A program made the translations under genes and the position numbers. The notes beneath the pieces are model-generated. The model had not been told where the DNA came from. It searched no databases and saw only the letters and a program-made list of their open reading frames with translations. DNA of 46,418 nucleotides from Prevotella sp. CAG:1058 (GTDB lineage: Bacteria; Bacteroidota; Bacteroidia; Bacteroidales; Bacteroidaceae), in NCBI GenBank assembly GCA_000433175.1, contig HF986654.1, positions 1-46,418 on the forward strand. Reading direction: 5' to 3'. Within the stretch, counting starts at the first letter, position 1. Every line of letters starts with the position of its first letter. This document shows, in pieces, positions 34,509 through 44,211 of this stretch.

Positions 34509-35261
34509 ATGAGCAAAATCGAAGCAAAAAACGTCGACTTCTACTATGGTTCGTTCCACGCATTGAAAAACATCAACATGAACATTGAGGAGAACGAAGT
34601 AGTGGCATTCATCGGCCCGTCAGGCTGTGGTAAATCCACTTTCTTGCGCCTGTTCAACCGGATGAACGACCTCATACCAGGCTCACGCCTTGAAGGCGAA
34701 ATAGACATCGACGGCCGTAACATCTACGACCGCTCGGTGAATGTCGACGAGCTTAGAAAGAACGTAGGCATGGTGTTCCAACGCCCTAACCCTTTCCCGA
34801 AAAGCATTTACGAAAACGTTGCTTACGGACTGCGCGTCAACGGCGTAAAGGACGAACACTTCATTGCCGAGCGCGTTGAGAAGTCACTCAAAGGAGCAGC
34901 CCTTTGGGACGAAGTGAAAGACAAGCTCAAGAAATCAGCTTACGCACTATCCGGCGGACAGCAACAACGCCTCTGCATAGCACGAGCCATGGCCGTGGCC
35001 CCCTCGGTGCTCCTAATGGACGAACCGGCATCGGCGCTCGACCCCATATCAACCGCCAAGGTGGAAGAGTTGATACATGAAATAAAGAAAGACTACACGA
35101 TCGTCATCGTAACCCACAACATGCAACAAGCAACCCGCGTAAGCGATAAGACCGCATTCTTTTATCTCGGACAACTGATAGAATACGACAAGACGACGAA
35201 AATCTTCACAAATCCGAACAAAGAAGAGACGCAAAATTACATAACCGGAAGGTTCGGATAA
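34509..35261 (+). CDS. pstB: Phosphate ABC transporter ATPase PstB
   Basis: A 250-residue ABC ATPase that powers phosphate import. Walker A is GPSGCGKST (36-44), the signature is [14 protein letters not shown] (about 147-160), Walker B is VLLMDEPAS with the following ALDPIS, and the switch His lies in IVTHNMQQA. The [14 protein letters not shown] stretch is typical of PstB. It follows pstA after 126 bp of AT-rich sequence. Confidence 0.98.
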   Translation: MSKIEAKNVDFYYGSFHALKNINMNIEENEVVAFIGPSGCGKSTFLRLFNRMNDLIPGSRLEGEIDIDGRNIYDRSVNVDELRKNVGMVFQRPNPFPKSIYENVAYGLRVNGVKDEHFIAERVEKSLKGAALWDEVKDKLKKSAYALSGGQQQRLCIARAMAVAPSVLLMDEPASALDPISTAKVEELIHEIKKDYTIVIVTHNMQQATRVSDKTAFFYLGQLIEYDKTTKIFTNPNKEETQNYITGRFG

Positions 35262-35349
35262 ACTAAAATCAAAATGAGACGAAGCCATGGTTTGCCTATG
35301 GCGGAAAGTAATCTTATTCTCAATTATCAATATTTAAACAAAAACAATC

Positions 35350-36066
35350 ATGGTAAAATTCGTTGATGAAGAACTGAAATCCATACGTGAGGAAGTACTC
35401 GACATGTGGTCGCTCGTATATGATCAAATGAAAAACGTATGCGATGCCATCCCTACGGTAGATAAAGACAAGGCAGGCGACGTGCTCATACGCGAAAAAC
35501 GGGTTAATGCATACGAGCTGAAACTTGATTGCGACATTGAAGACTTCCTTGTGTTATATAACCCTGTGGCTATCGACATGCGCTTCATCGTCGCCATGTT
35601 GAAGATTAATTCAGACCTTGAGCGCATCGGCGACTTCGCTGAAAACATAGCAAGGTTTATCATACGTCAGGATGGCACCCCCGTAGATGCGGCACTGCTT
35701 GAGAAAACACGCCTCAAAGAAATGGCGGATGCCGTTCTTGAAATGCTCGACACGGCAAAGAAAGCACTGGAAATAGAGGATATTTCACTGGCAAACAGTC
35801 TTTTCGAAAAGGACAACAAAATCGACGAAATCAACGCCGCCGCCACACCGATACTCGCCGAATACATATCACAGAATCCTGACAAAGCAGCCTTTTGCTT
35901 GGACTTTAAAGGTATTTTCCTTAGACTCGAACGTACCGGTGACCACATTACGAACTTAGCGGAAGAGATTGTATTTTACATTGACGCCGTCGTCCTGAAA
36001 CATTCATCCGACAAAAATAAAACCGAACAGGCTTTAATCCGCAAGATGCAGGAAGGCAAGGAATAA
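35350..36066 (+). CDS. phoU: Phosphate signalling protein PhoU
   Basis: A 238-residue, all-helical protein with two three-helix PhoU bundles. The metal-binding E/DxxxD motifs fall in SDLERIGDFAENIARF (about 77-92) and LERTGDHITNLAEEIVFY (about 193-210). It links the Pst transporter to the sensor kinase and turns the Pho regulon down when phosphate is plentiful. It is last in the pst operon; phoB and phoR are not in the window. A terminator follows at 36141-36184. Confidence 0.96.
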   Translation: MVKFVDEELKSIREEVLDMWSLVYDQMKNVCDAIPTVDKDKAGDVLIREKRVNAYELKLDCDIEDFLVLYNPVAIDMRFIVAMLKINSDLERIGDFAENIARFIIRQDGTPVDAALLEKTRLKEMADAVLEMLDTAKKALEIEDISLANSLFEKDNKIDEINAAATPILAEYISQNPDKAAFCLDFKGIFLRLERTGDHITNLAEEIVFYIDAVVLKHSSDKNKTEQALIRKMQEGKE

Positions 36067-36140
36067 TACAACATTAAGAGCCTATTCCACAAAACGCATA
36101 TATAAGTCCAAGGTTTATAACATTATAATTTTTTCATTGC

Positions 36141-36184
36141 ACACCGCCACCTTACAAAACAATGATATGGTGACGGTGTTTTTA
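36141..36184 (+). terminator. Terminator of the pst operon
   Basis: ACACCGCCACC (36141-36151) pairs with GGTGACGGTGT (36169-36179), 11 bp with one G-U-type position, and TTTTTA follows. Confidence 0.85.
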
Positions 36185-36205
36185 CGTTCCAACCATTTGG
36201 AACAA

Positions 36206-36238
36206 AAAAGGCAACCGTCAAAAAAACAGTTGCCTTTT
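36206..36238 (-). terminator. Terminator of mutAB
   Basis: AAAAGGCAAC (36206-36215) pairs with GTTGCCTTTT (36229-36238) over a 13-nt loop. On the minus strand T-rich sequence follows. It is 27 bp past the mutB stop, back to back with the pst terminator. Confidence 0.85.
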
Positions 36239-36264
36239 CATATACGCCAATACTTAGAAAAGAA

Positions 36265-38412
36265 TTATTCCTTATCCAAAAGTATGTTCATCATCTCGCA
36301 CGCAGCCTTGGCAACCGACGTACCGGGACCGAAGATTGCGGCAACGCCTGCCTTGTAAAGGAAATCGTAGTCCTGCGCGGGGATAACTCCGCCGGCTATC
36401 ACCATTATGTCCTCACGCCCGAGTTTCTTCAATTCTTCGATAAGTTGCGGTATGAGGGTCTTATGGCCTGCGGCAAGCGAACTTGCGCCTACTACGTGCA
36501 CATCGTTCTCAACAGCCTCGCGCGCAGCCTCGGCCGGGGTTTGGAACAACGGTCCCATGTCTACGTCGAAACCACAATCGGCATAGCCCGTAGCTACAAC
36601 CTTCGCGCCACGGTCGTGACCGTCCTGTCCCATCTTGGCGATGAAGATACGCGGACGGCGGCCTTCTTTCTTTGCAAACTCTTCCGTAAGCTCACAAGCC
36701 TTGGCGAAGTCTGCATCGTTCTTACTTTCTGATGAATACACGCCTGATATTGTTCTGATTACAGCCTTATAACGGCCTACGACTTTCTCGCAGGCATCAC
36801 TTATCTCGCCGAGCGTGCAACGTGCCTTAGCACACTCTACGGCCAGTTCGAGAAGGTTGCCCTCACCAGTGCGCACGCATTCGGTAAGAGCGTCAAGGGT
36901 TTCTTTCACCTTTGCGTTGTCGCGCGAAGCGCGGAGTTGTGCCAAACCTTCCTCCTGCTCCTTGCGCACTGCCGAGTTGTCAACCTCGAGGATGTCGATC
37001 GGATCCTCGTGGTCAAGACGGTACTTGTTAGTTCCGACTATGGTCTGTGCGCCGCTGTCGATGCGGGCCTGAGTGCGCGCGGCGGCTTCCTCAATACGCA
37101 TCTTAGGCACACCTGTCTCGATTGCCTTGGCCATACCGCCGAGCTTCTCAATCTCCTGGATATGCTCCCAAGCCTTGTGCGCAAGCTCGTTGGTGAGGCT
37201 CTCAACATAGTAAGAACCGGCCCACGGGTCAATATGTTTGCATATCTTTGTCTCGTTCTGGATGTAAATCTGCGTGTTGCGGGCGATGCGCGCCGAGAAG
37301 TCGGTAGGCAGGGCGATGGCCTCGTCGAGCGCGTTGGTGTGCAAGCTCTGGGTGTGGCCGAGGGCGGCTGTCATAGCCTCAATGCAGGTACGGCCGACGT
37401 TGTTGAACGGGTCTTGCTCTGTGAGCGACCAACCTGATGTCTGGCAGTGCGTACGCAGCATGAGCGACTTCGGATTCTTCGGATTGAACTGCTGTATAAC
37501 CTTGGCCCACAGCATACGCGCCGCACGCATCTTGGCCACCTCCATGAAATGGTTCATAGAGATGCCCCAGAAGAACGACAGGCGGGGCGCAAAGGCGTCG
37601 ATGTCGAGTCCGGCGTTCACTCCGGCGCGTACATACTCAAGACCGTCGGCTATGGTGTAAGCCAGCTCGATGTCAGCAGTCGCACCGGCCTCCTGCATGT
37701 GGTAGCCCGAGATTGAGATGGAGTTGAACTTGGGCATGAACTTAGATGTGTAAGCGAAGATGTCGCTTATTATCCTCATCGAGAATGCAGGCGGATATAT
37801 ATAGGTGTTGCGCACCATGAATTCCTTAAGGATGTCGTTCTGGATAGTACCGGCCATTTCTTCAAGTTTTGCCCCCTGCTCCAGTCCGGTGACGATATAG
37901 AACGCCATGATAGGCAGCACGGCACCGTTCATAGTCATTGATACGGACATCTTATTTAAAGGAATACCGTTGAACAGCACCTTCATGTTCTCAACAGAAC
38001 ATATAGAAACACCTGCCTTGCCGACATCGCCTATAACGCGCATGTTGTCGGGGTCGTAGCCGCGGTGTGTAGGGAGGTCGAACGCTACAGACAAACCCTT
38101 CTGTCCGCTGGCGAGGTTGCGGCGGTAGAAAGCGTTACTCTCTTCAGCCGTAGAGAAGCCGGCGTACTGGCGGATAGTCCACGGGCGGAAGGGGTACATC
38201 ATGCTGTACGGACCACGCAGGAACGGTGGAAGGCCTGCTGTATAATCAAGGTGCTCCATGCCTTCGAGGTCTTCCTTCGTGTAGGCCGGTTTCACCATTA
38301 TGTGCTCAGGTGTCTTCCAGTCAGGAGCGATATTATTGTCTTTCTGCCACTTTGCGCCGTCGGTCGCCTTTATGTCAGAAAATATGTTGACATCGTTGAA
38401 ATTCTTTCTCAT
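36265..38412 (-). CDS. mutB: Methylmalonyl-CoA mutase, large (catalytic, B12-binding) subunit
   Basis: A 715-residue enzyme that interconverts succinyl-CoA and (R)-methylmalonyl-CoA with adenosylcobalamin. The N-terminal TIM barrel binds CoA ester (TRQYAGF-like [19 protein letters not shown], then [16 protein letters not shown]). The C-terminal domain (about 585-715) has the base-off B12 motif DGHDRG (597-602, with axial His599) and the GG strand [15 protein letters not shown]. It works as a heterodimer with MutA, whose stop overlaps this start by four bases (ATGA). In these anaerobes it usually serves propionate formation from succinate. Confidence 0.98.
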   Translation of the reverse strand: MRKNFNDVNIFSDIKATDGAKWQKDNNIAPDWKTPEHIMVKPAYTKEDLEGMEHLDYTAGLPPFLRGPYSMMYPFRPWTIRQYAGFSTAEESNAFYRRNLASGQKGLSVAFDLPTHRGYDPDNMRVIGDVGKAGVSICSVENMKVLFNGIPLNKMSVSMTMNGAVLPIMAFYIVTGLEQGAKLEEMAGTIQNDILKEFMVRNTYIYPPAFSMRIISDIFAYTSKFMPKFNSISISGYHMQEAGATADIELAYTIADGLEYVRAGVNAGLDIDAFAPRLSFFWGISMNHFMEVAKMRAARMLWAKVIQQFNPKNPKSLMLRTHCQTSGWSLTEQDPFNNVGRTCIEAMTAALGHTQSLHTNALDEAIALPTDFSARIARNTQIYIQNETKICKHIDPWAGSYYVESLTNELAHKAWEHIQEIEKLGGMAKAIETGVPKMRIEEAAARTQARIDSGAQTIVGTNKYRLDHEDPIDILEVDNSAVRKEQEEGLAQLRASRDNAKVKETLDALTECVRTGEGNLLELAVECAKARCTLGEISDACEKVVGRYKAVIRTISGVYSSESKNDADFAKACELTEEFAKKEGRRPRIFIAKMGQDGHDRGAKVVATGYADCGFDVDMGPLFQTPAEAAREAVENDVHVVGASSLAAGHKTLIPQLIEELKKLGREDIMVIAGGVIPAQDYDFLYKAGVAAIFGPGTSVAKAACEMMNILLDKE

Positions 38413-40271
38413 TTTATTCCCAATTTAGCGTTATACTCTTTCAATGTCTCAAGTACGTTGCAACGCACGTGTATGAAGTTTTCAATGCCTGCAGCCTTGA
38501 GGTCGTCCATGCATGCCGGAGCTCCGGCTACTACGAACATGGCGCGGCCGTCGAGATACTTGTACGCAGGAACGGCGTACTCTGCATACTCGTCGTCGCT
38601 CGAACACAACACTACGATATCGGCTCCAGCCTTCAGTGCGGCGTCTACACCTTCCTCCACAGTCTTGAAGCCAAGGTTGTCAACCACCTTGTATCCTGCG
38701 CAAGCGAGGAAGTTGCAGCTGAACTGGGCGCGTGCCTGGCGCATGGCAAGGTTGCCTATGGTAAGCATGAAGGCTACCGGCACCTTGGCACTCTCTTCAA
38801 CCTTAAGGCGCAAATCCTCGTAATCGGCAGCAAGACGGGTGGTCTCGATAGCCTTGAACTCGGCTTCGTGCTTGTGGCCGCCTCCGCATGAGCATGTGCA
38901 TCCGAGAGGACGTTTGTCTTCAGACTTCTCTGTAAAGTTGGGGAATTGGTTTGTACCCAGGATGAACTCCTTGCGCTTGGCTGCTGCCTCGTGGCGCTTT
39001 GCGTTTGTAGCATTGACGTCGTCCTGTACAAGACCTTTCTTGGCTGCCTCAAGGAATCCGCCGTTGTTTTCCACATTGAGGAATATCTTCCAACCCTCAT
39101 TGGCGAGCGATGTTGTAAGCTCCTCTACGAAATAGCTACCTGCGGCAGGGTCGACCACCTTGTCGAAGTGGCTCTCCTCCTTAAGCAGGAGCTGCTGGTT
39201 GCGTGCGAGACGCTCAGAAAAATCGTTGGGAGTCTCATAAACTGCGTCGAACGGAGTTACGACGATTGAATGTACGCCGGCAAGGGCGGCACTCATAGAC
39301 TCTGTCTGCGACCTGAGCAGGTTGACATAGCTGTCAAACAGCGTCATGTTGTACTTAGACGTAATAGCGTTCACGCACATCATGCAAGAAGCGTCAGCCT
39401 TAGGCTCGTACTTCTTTACAATCTCCGCCCAAAGCAGACGTGCTGCGCGGAACTTGGCAATCTCCATGAAGAAGTTTTCAGATATGCCCATGTTGAATGT
39501 AATCTTGCTTGCTGCAAGGTCTACGTCAACACCAGCTTCTGTAAGTATTTCCATGTACTCGTTACCCCAAGCCATGGCATAACCCAGCTCCTGCACGATG
39601 TAAGCACCGGCATTGTTGAGGGCTACGGCATTTACAGTGATGCAACGGAAACGCGGATAGTCCTTCAATGCCTCAATAATCTGCGGGGCCAACTCGAGTA
39701 TCGGCGTAACGTCATGACCTTTCATGACGATTTTCTCCATCGGGTCCCAATCGAGCGAGCCGTTTACCTTGGCCTTGTCATACCCTTTCTTGTCGAAATA
39801 GGCGGCAAGTATCTGTGCCAGCTCGAGAGTGTGGCGCTTGCAGGTGTTGAAATTCACCTCGACGGCCTCGCAATCGATACCGGCCAGCAAAGTCTCAACG
39901 AAACCGGCACTAACGCTGTCGCCCGGAATCCTGAAGCCCACCGAGTCTACGCCGCGGCCAATAACGTCGAGAGCCTTGGCATTGGCAGCCTTGGCGTCGT
40001 CGGCCATGATGTCCTGGCGCACATACCAGCAATTGCAACTTTTCTTGTTGCCGCGCACATAGGGGAACTCGCCCGGCAGAGAGTCGGGAGTGTTAAGTTT
40101 CAACACATCTTCCCTGCGGTAGAAAGGCGGCACGTCGAATCCTTCGTTCGTCCGCCAAACCAAACGCTTGTTGAAGTCGGCACCTTTCAAGTCGACCTGA
40201 ATCTTGTCAAGCCATTCTTGCTTCGTAGGAGCCTTGAACTCGCTGAAGAGTTTTTCTTTACAGTTTGACAT
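38409..40271 (-). CDS. mutA: Methylmalonyl-CoA mutase, small subunit
   Basis: A 620-residue partner of MutB with the same barrel-plus-B12-fold layout but no cofactor: the place of DxHxxG reads [15 protein letters not shown] (503-517). It stabilises the dimer. Between the barrel and the C-terminal domain, residues 457-468 read [12 protein letters not shown], a compact Cys/His cluster that I do not know from the well-studied MutA proteins and that could bind a metal. It leads the two-gene operon. The upstream region holds a TATCTTTG box about 380 bp away and repeat locus D. Confidence 0.96.
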   Translation of the reverse strand: MSNCKEKLFSEFKAPTKQEWLDKIQVDLKGADFNKRLVWRTNEGFDVPPFYRREDVLKLNTPDSLPGEFPYVRGNKKSCNCWYVRQDIMADDAKAANAKALDVIGRGVDSVGFRIPGDSVSAGFVETLLAGIDCEAVEVNFNTCKRHTLELAQILAAYFDKKGYDKAKVNGSLDWDPMEKIVMKGHDVTPILELAPQIIEALKDYPRFRCITVNAVALNNAGAYIVQELGYAMAWGNEYMEILTEAGVDVDLAASKITFNMGISENFFMEIAKFRAARLLWAEIVKKYEPKADASCMMCVNAITSKYNMTLFDSYVNLLRSQTESMSAALAGVHSIVVTPFDAVYETPNDFSERLARNQQLLLKEESHFDKVVDPAAGSYFVEELTTSLANEGWKIFLNVENNGGFLEAAKKGLVQDDVNATNAKRHEAAAKRKEFILGTNQFPNFTEKSEDKRPLGCTCSCGGGHKHEAEFKAIETTRLAADYEDLRLKVEESAKVPVAFMLTIGNLAMRQARAQFSCNFLACAGYKVVDNLGFKTVEEGVDAALKAGADIVVLCSSDDEYAEYAVPAYKYLDGRAMFVVAGAPACMDDLKAAGIENFIHVRCNVLETLKEYNAKLGIK

Positions 40272-40387
40272 AAAAAATCCTTATTATATAAGTTACCTAT
40301 ATTATTTATAATGTGTCTGCAATCATTCCAATTTAAGATTAACCCTCTCGGCCGCCGGCAACAACCGGCTTGTCTCAAAAAACACAG

Positions 40388-40470
40388 TCTGCAAAAGGCG
40401 GCCTTTTACTGCCTGATATGCCGTCTTTCAGGCTGCAATACACGGCTTTTCGCACTCCAAAAGGTCATGT
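40388..40470. repeat. AAAAGG/CCTTTT palindromic repeat, locus D
   Basis: Units are the perfect palindrome AAAAGGCGGCCTTTT (40393-40407), then ATGCCGTCTTTCAGGC, ACACGGCTTTTCGCA and CACTCCAAAAGGTCATG. The linker GCACTCCAA also occurs in locus A (8863-8871). Later units are degenerate. Confidence 0.65.
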
Positions 40471-40651
40471 TTCATACATCTTCAGGCAACACGCTGACTG
40501 TTAGCAAGTTACGCTCGCGCCAAAAATCAAAGTCTTGACACTGTCAGACATGCGTCGTCAAAGCCGTTCTCCTAAAGCCGGCTAGCATGCCAAACTGACA
40601 AATTGTAACCGTCCGGAGCCTTTATACCCCAATACTGGGCTTATCGTCTGG

Positions 40652-40659
40652 CAAAGATA
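40652..40659 (-). promoter_or_regulatory. Possible -7 box for mutAB
   Basis: TATCTTTG on the minus strand fits TAnnTTTG exactly. No TTTG is found at the right distance, and the box is far from mutA, so the assignment is uncertain. Confidence 0.4.
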
Positions 40660-40785
40660 AGGTATTTTTCCGACATGTTTTTAAAAAAAGGATAGAATTT
40701 ATTGTTAAACCGTGAAAAATACAAAAACCTGTGACGCCGCATTAAAATTGTTGCACAAAAATTATTAAATGAGTAATATTTTAGC

Positions 40786-40793
40786 TACTTTTG
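40786..40793 (+). promoter_or_regulatory. Probable -7 box for the transporter gene
   Basis: TACTTTTG followed by CAGCA lies 19 bp before the start codon. It matches the consensus, but no clear -33 TTTG is present. The leader would be very short. Confidence 0.5.
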
Positions 40794-40812
40794 CAGCACA
40801 TAAAAGTATGTT

Positions 40813-42501
40813 ATGGAATGGCTAATTAATTTATTCACTGCTACCGACTCCGTGGCACACATAGTATTGCTGTACGCAATAGTCATAGCGGTAGGAGTCT
40901 ATTTGGGGAAAATCAAGATTGGCGGGATTTCCCTGGGTGTGACGTTCGTATTATTCGCCGGCATTGCCGCCGGTCACATCGGCTTCACGGCTACCCCGAG
41001 CGTGCTGTCGTTTCTTCAGGAATTCGGACTAATCCTGTTCGTATTTATGATAGGCTTGCAGGTCGGTCCGGGTTTCTTCGAGAGCTTCAAGCGTGGAGGC
41101 ATAACACTCAACGCCCTGTCAACGACAGTCATTATTCTCAACATTGCCGTAATGTTTGCGTGTTACTACGTATTCTTCGACACGTCAAACCCCAACAACC
41201 TTCCGATGATGGTCGGCACGTTATACGGTGCGGTAACCAACACCCCCGGTCTTGGTGCCGCCAACGAGGCACTTGTGTCAGTCTTCAAGGACGGCAACAT
41301 CCCGCAGATAGCTTCAGGCTATGCCTGCGCCTACCCCCTCGGCGTACTAGGCATAATCGGGGCTACGATAGCGCTACGTTACATATGCAAGATCAGCATA
41401 GACAAGGAAGAAGAAAAGCTTGACGAGGAAGAAAACGAGAATGGAGCCGTAAAGCCCCATTTCATGAACATAGAAATCACCAACTCTTACCTCGAAGGCA
41501 AGACCATAGCCCAAGTGCACAACTTCCTCAACCGTGACTTCGTATGCTCTCGCCTGCTGCACGACGGGCACGTAATAACTCCGACAGGCAGCACAGTGTT
41601 CCACATAGGCGACCGCGTGTTCATAGTATGTGCCGAAAACGACGCCGAAGCTATCATAGCATTCATTGGTCCTGAAATCGAAGTGGATTGGAAAAAGCAG
41701 GACGAGCCCATGGTTAGCAAGCGCATCGTCATCACACGCCCGTCCATAAACGGCAAGACCCTCGGCCAGATGCACTTCTCGAGCGCCTATGGCGTCAACG
41801 TCACAAGAATAACACGCCACGGCATGGACCTGTTTGCCAGCTCGAACCTCTCGCTCCAGGTGGGCGACCGAATCATGGTTGTAGGCCTTGAAGGCGCCGT
41901 GAACCGCGTAGCCAGCGTCATGGGCAACTCGGTAAAGCGTCTTAATGCGCCCAACATTGCAACCATATTCGTCGGAATATTCGTCGGAATACTTTTCGGC
42001 AGCATACCAGTCGCATTCCCGGGCATCCCTGTACCTATAAAGCTCGGCATAGCCGGAGGACCGCTTATCATAGCCATATTAATAGGACGCTTCGGATACA
42101 AAGCCCACTTGGTAACCTACACCACGACAAGTGCCAACATGATGCTGCGTGAAATAGGCCTTGTGCTGTTCCTTGCCAGCATAGGTATAAAGGCAGGAGA
42201 CGGATTCGTAGAAACAATAGTACAGGGAGACGGAATTAAATACGTCTATACCGGTTTCCTAATAACAATAATACCCATACTTATTGTAGGCACGATAGCC
42301 CGTCTGAAATACAAGTTAAATTATTTCACGATTATGGGCATGATAGCCGGTACGTACACGGACCCGCCAGCATTGGCTTACGCAAATGCAACATGCTCAA
42401 AAGAAGCTCCGGCCGTAGGTTACTCCACGGTCTACCCTCTGAGCATGTTCCTCAGAATTTTCACTGCGCAAATAATCGTACTATTCTGTTGCGGCATCTG
42501 A
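40813..42501 (+). CDS. YidE/YbjL/AspT-family transporter with two RCK-C domains
   Basis: A 562-residue inner-membrane protein built as an internal duplication: about five helices (15-190), two cytoplasmic RCK/TrkA-C domains (about 218-288 and 303-372), and about five to six helices (382-562). The paired half-motifs [20 protein letters not shown] (136-155) and [14 protein letters not shown] mark the aspartate:alanine exchanger superfamily (AspT, YidE). The substrate is not known; an organic acid or amino acid exchange is plausible. It stands just upstream of the decarboxylase-pump genes, in the place where mmdA often lies in relatives, so it may move a substrate of that pathway (inference). 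Confidence 0.9.
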   Translation: MEWLINLFTATDSVAHIVLLYAIVIAVGVYLGKIKIGGISLGVTFVLFAGIAAGHIGFTATPSVLSFLQEFGLILFVFMIGLQVGPGFFESFKRGGITLNALSTTVIILNIAVMFACYYVFFDTSNPNNLPMMVGTLYGAVTNTPGLGAANEALVSVFKDGNIPQIASGYACAYPLGVLGIIGATIALRYICKISIDKEEEKLDEEENENGAVKPHFMNIEITNSYLEGKTIAQVHNFLNRDFVCSRLLHDGHVITPTGSTVFHIGDRVFIVCAENDAEAIIAFIGPEIEVDWKKQDEPMVSKRIVITRPSINGKTLGQMHFSSAYGVNVTRITRHGMDLFASSNLSLQVGDRIMVVGLEGAVNRVASVMGNSVKRLNAPNIATIFVGIFVGILFGSIPVAFPGIPVPIKLGIAGGPLIIAILIGRFGYKAHLVTYTTTSANMMLREIGLVLFLASIGIKAGDGFVETIVQGDGIKYVYTGFLITIIPILIVGTIARLKYKLNYFTIMGMIAGTYTDPPALAYANATCSKEAPAVGYSTVYPLSMFLRIFTAQIIVLFCCGI

Positions 42502-42597
42502 CACGGAAGCATGGGGCACATGGCATAATGACATTAGGCAAAATCGACATGCCATGAATACATAACCTACGAAATCAAAAACAACTTAAATAATAAC

Positions 42598-43563
42598 ATG
42601 AAAAAGACCATTTTCCTTCTCCTTGCCTTATGCGCAAGCACGGTCTCGATGTTCGGACAAGGTGCCAAGAACATCAAGATTAACGAAGTGCTTACCAACA
42701 ACAAGGCAAACCTGCAAGACGAATACGGGAATAGGAATGCATGGGTTGAGCTAGCCAACACCGCCTTTTCCACGTATAACGTCCGTGGCATGTACATCAC
42801 CACCGACCGGCGAGTGCTCGACAAAAATCTTACCGTTGCACAGCGTACGTCGATGATGAGTTGCATCCCCAACGGTGACGACCGCACATCACTGTCTGCG
42901 CGCGACCACATCGTATTCTTCCTTAACAGCAGCCACGCTCAAGGTTCATTGCATCTTGATGCAAAAGCCGTAAACGGCAATCCTGTATGGGTGGCACTGT
43001 ATGACGGCAACGGTATCGACCTCATCGACTCCGTATCAGTTCCGGCCCTGGCCGCCGACCAATCTTACGCAAGAGTAAAAGACGGTTCAGACCAATGGGT
43101 GGTAAGAAATGCGGAAACCGTTACCCCAGGCATAGAAAACTACATACAGGTAGATGAGACAAAAATGGCTAAGATTAAGCGTGAAGACCCATACGGCATA
43201 GGCATTACAGTTTTGTCAATGGGTATCGTGTTCTTCTGTCTCGCCCTGCTTTATGTATTCTTCCGGATACTCGGATTGTTCATGGCACACAAGCATGCAA
43301 TAAAGAAGGCTGGAAAGATACAACCTATAAAAGCCGCAGTCAAGACCGGAGAGAAAATCGCAGAAACAGGACACAAGACGAAAATCATCCTGAAAGACGG
43401 CCTTCAGACCGGTGGAATAGACAAGGAGATCTACATTGCAGTAATTGCAATGGCACTCAAACAATACGAAGATAATGTACACGATATAGAAAGTAACATT
43501 ATAACTATCAAACCGCACCATACTAATTGGAACATTTATCCGGAAGAAACAATAATACCATAA
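42598..43563 (+). CDS. OadG-like pump subunit fused to a lamin-tail domain
   Basis: A 321-residue protein. Residues 1-20 are a signal peptide. Residues about 25-180 form a lamin-tail (LTD) domain: KINEVLTNNKANLQDEYG, then AWVELAN, ARDHIVFFLN and VRNAETVTPGIEN. A single membrane helix lies at about 201-227, and a basic cytoplasmic tail follows. The helix region and operon position match the gamma subunit (OadG/MmdD) of sodium-pumping decarboxylases, which anchors the complex. Standard OadG is under 100 residues with no LTD, so this is a fusion with a large periplasmic domain, of unknown role. The operon continues with the biotin carrier. Confidence 0.8.
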   Translation: MKKTIFLLLALCASTVSMFGQGAKNIKINEVLTNNKANLQDEYGNRNAWVELANTAFSTYNVRGMYITTDRRVLDKNLTVAQRTSMMSCIPNGDDRTSLSARDHIVFFLNSSHAQGSLHLDAKAVNGNPVWVALYDGNGIDLIDSVSVPALAADQSYARVKDGSDQWVVRNAETVTPGIENYIQVDETKMAKIKREDPYGIGITVLSMGIVFFCLALLYVFFRILGLFMAHKHAIKKAGKIQPIKAAVKTGEKIAETGHKTKIILKDGLQTGGIDKEIYIAVIAMALKQYEDNVHDIESNIITIKPHHTNWNIYPEETIIP

Positions 43564-43648
43564 ACACGACAGACAAGCATAGAGCAGGACTTTTGACAGT
43601 CCAAACGCAATACTAATAAGTAAACTTGTCAAATTAAATAACAAAAAC

Positions 43649-44101
43649 ATGAATAAGTATCAATATAAAGTACAGGGCGTCGACTACGACGTAGAGATAA
43701 TTAATGTAGAAGGTAACATTGCGCAAGTAAGCGTTAACGGTATTAACTTCGAAGTTGAGCTTAAGCAGCCGATAAATCCCAACACCATGCCACATAAGCC
43801 TGTGGTAGCTGCACCCCAACCCGCAGCTGCACAGAAACCAGCCCAACGCCAGGCAAAAGCTGACAACCCGGCTGCCCCGGCAGGAGCTGGCATGAAAATT
43901 ACGGCACCGCTGCCTGGTACAATAACTGAAATCAAAGTCAAGGTAGGCGATACTGTGAAGAACGGTGACACGGTAGTCGTACTTGAAGCCATGAAGATGC
44001 AGAACAACATCGAAGCCGAAAGCAACGGCACAGTTACAGCAATACTCGTCAACAAGGGAGACACGGTAATGGAAGGTGACGCCCTGATGACCATAGGATG
44101 A
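43649..44101 (+). CDS. mmdC: Biotin carrier subunit of a sodium-pumping decarboxylase
   Basis: A 150-residue biotin carrier. Residues 1-40 form a short beta domain, 42-80 a flexible Ala/Pro/Gln linker, and 82-150 the biotinyl fold with the attachment site EAMKM (Lys116). It swings CO2 from the carboxyltransferase to the beta subunit in the membrane. Sequence alone cannot separate MmdC (methylmalonyl-CoA) from the carrier part of OadA (oxaloacetate); linkage to mutAB on the other side favours methylmalonyl-CoA. The carboxyltransferase gene is not in the window. Confidence 0.9.
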   Translation: MNKYQYKVQGVDYDVEIINVEGNIAQVSVNGINFEVELKQPINPNTMPHKPVVAAPQPAAAQKPAQRQAKADNPAAPAGAGMKITAPLPGTITEIKVKVGDTVKNGDTVVVLEAMKMQNNIEAESNGTVTAILVNKGDTVMEGDALMTIG

Positions 44102-44211
44102 GTTTCATAGGATTATGCGTCGCCGTTGCTGTTTGACAGCTATCAACAGCATAATAAGCCACACATAAGCCTGGAGCAGTAAAACCTAACAACCGTAACA
44201 AACAACAAGCC

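Larger units (their letters stand above)
40272..40785. other. Intergenic region between divergent mutA and the transporter gene
   Basis: No gene is seen. It holds repeat locus D (40388-40470) and a minus-strand -7 box (40652-40659). If that box drives mutA, its leader is about 380 nt and includes the repeat. I looked for a cobalamin riboswitch on this strand and found no B12 box or the usual conserved core. Confidence 0.5.

Noticed and set aside
39270..40268. Long plus-strand open frame opposite mutA (332 codons)
   Set aside because: It is the reverse complement of a strongly conserved gene. Its protein has no domain and is Cys/His/Val-rich like other antisense shadows; the same applies to the long frames opposite radA, nuoCD and mmdB.
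40272..40812. Cobalamin riboswitch upstream of the B12-dependent mutAB genes
   Set aside because: The minus strand was read for the B12 box and conserved core; a short AGGAGAACGGCT stretch is the nearest thing and lacks the surrounding elements.
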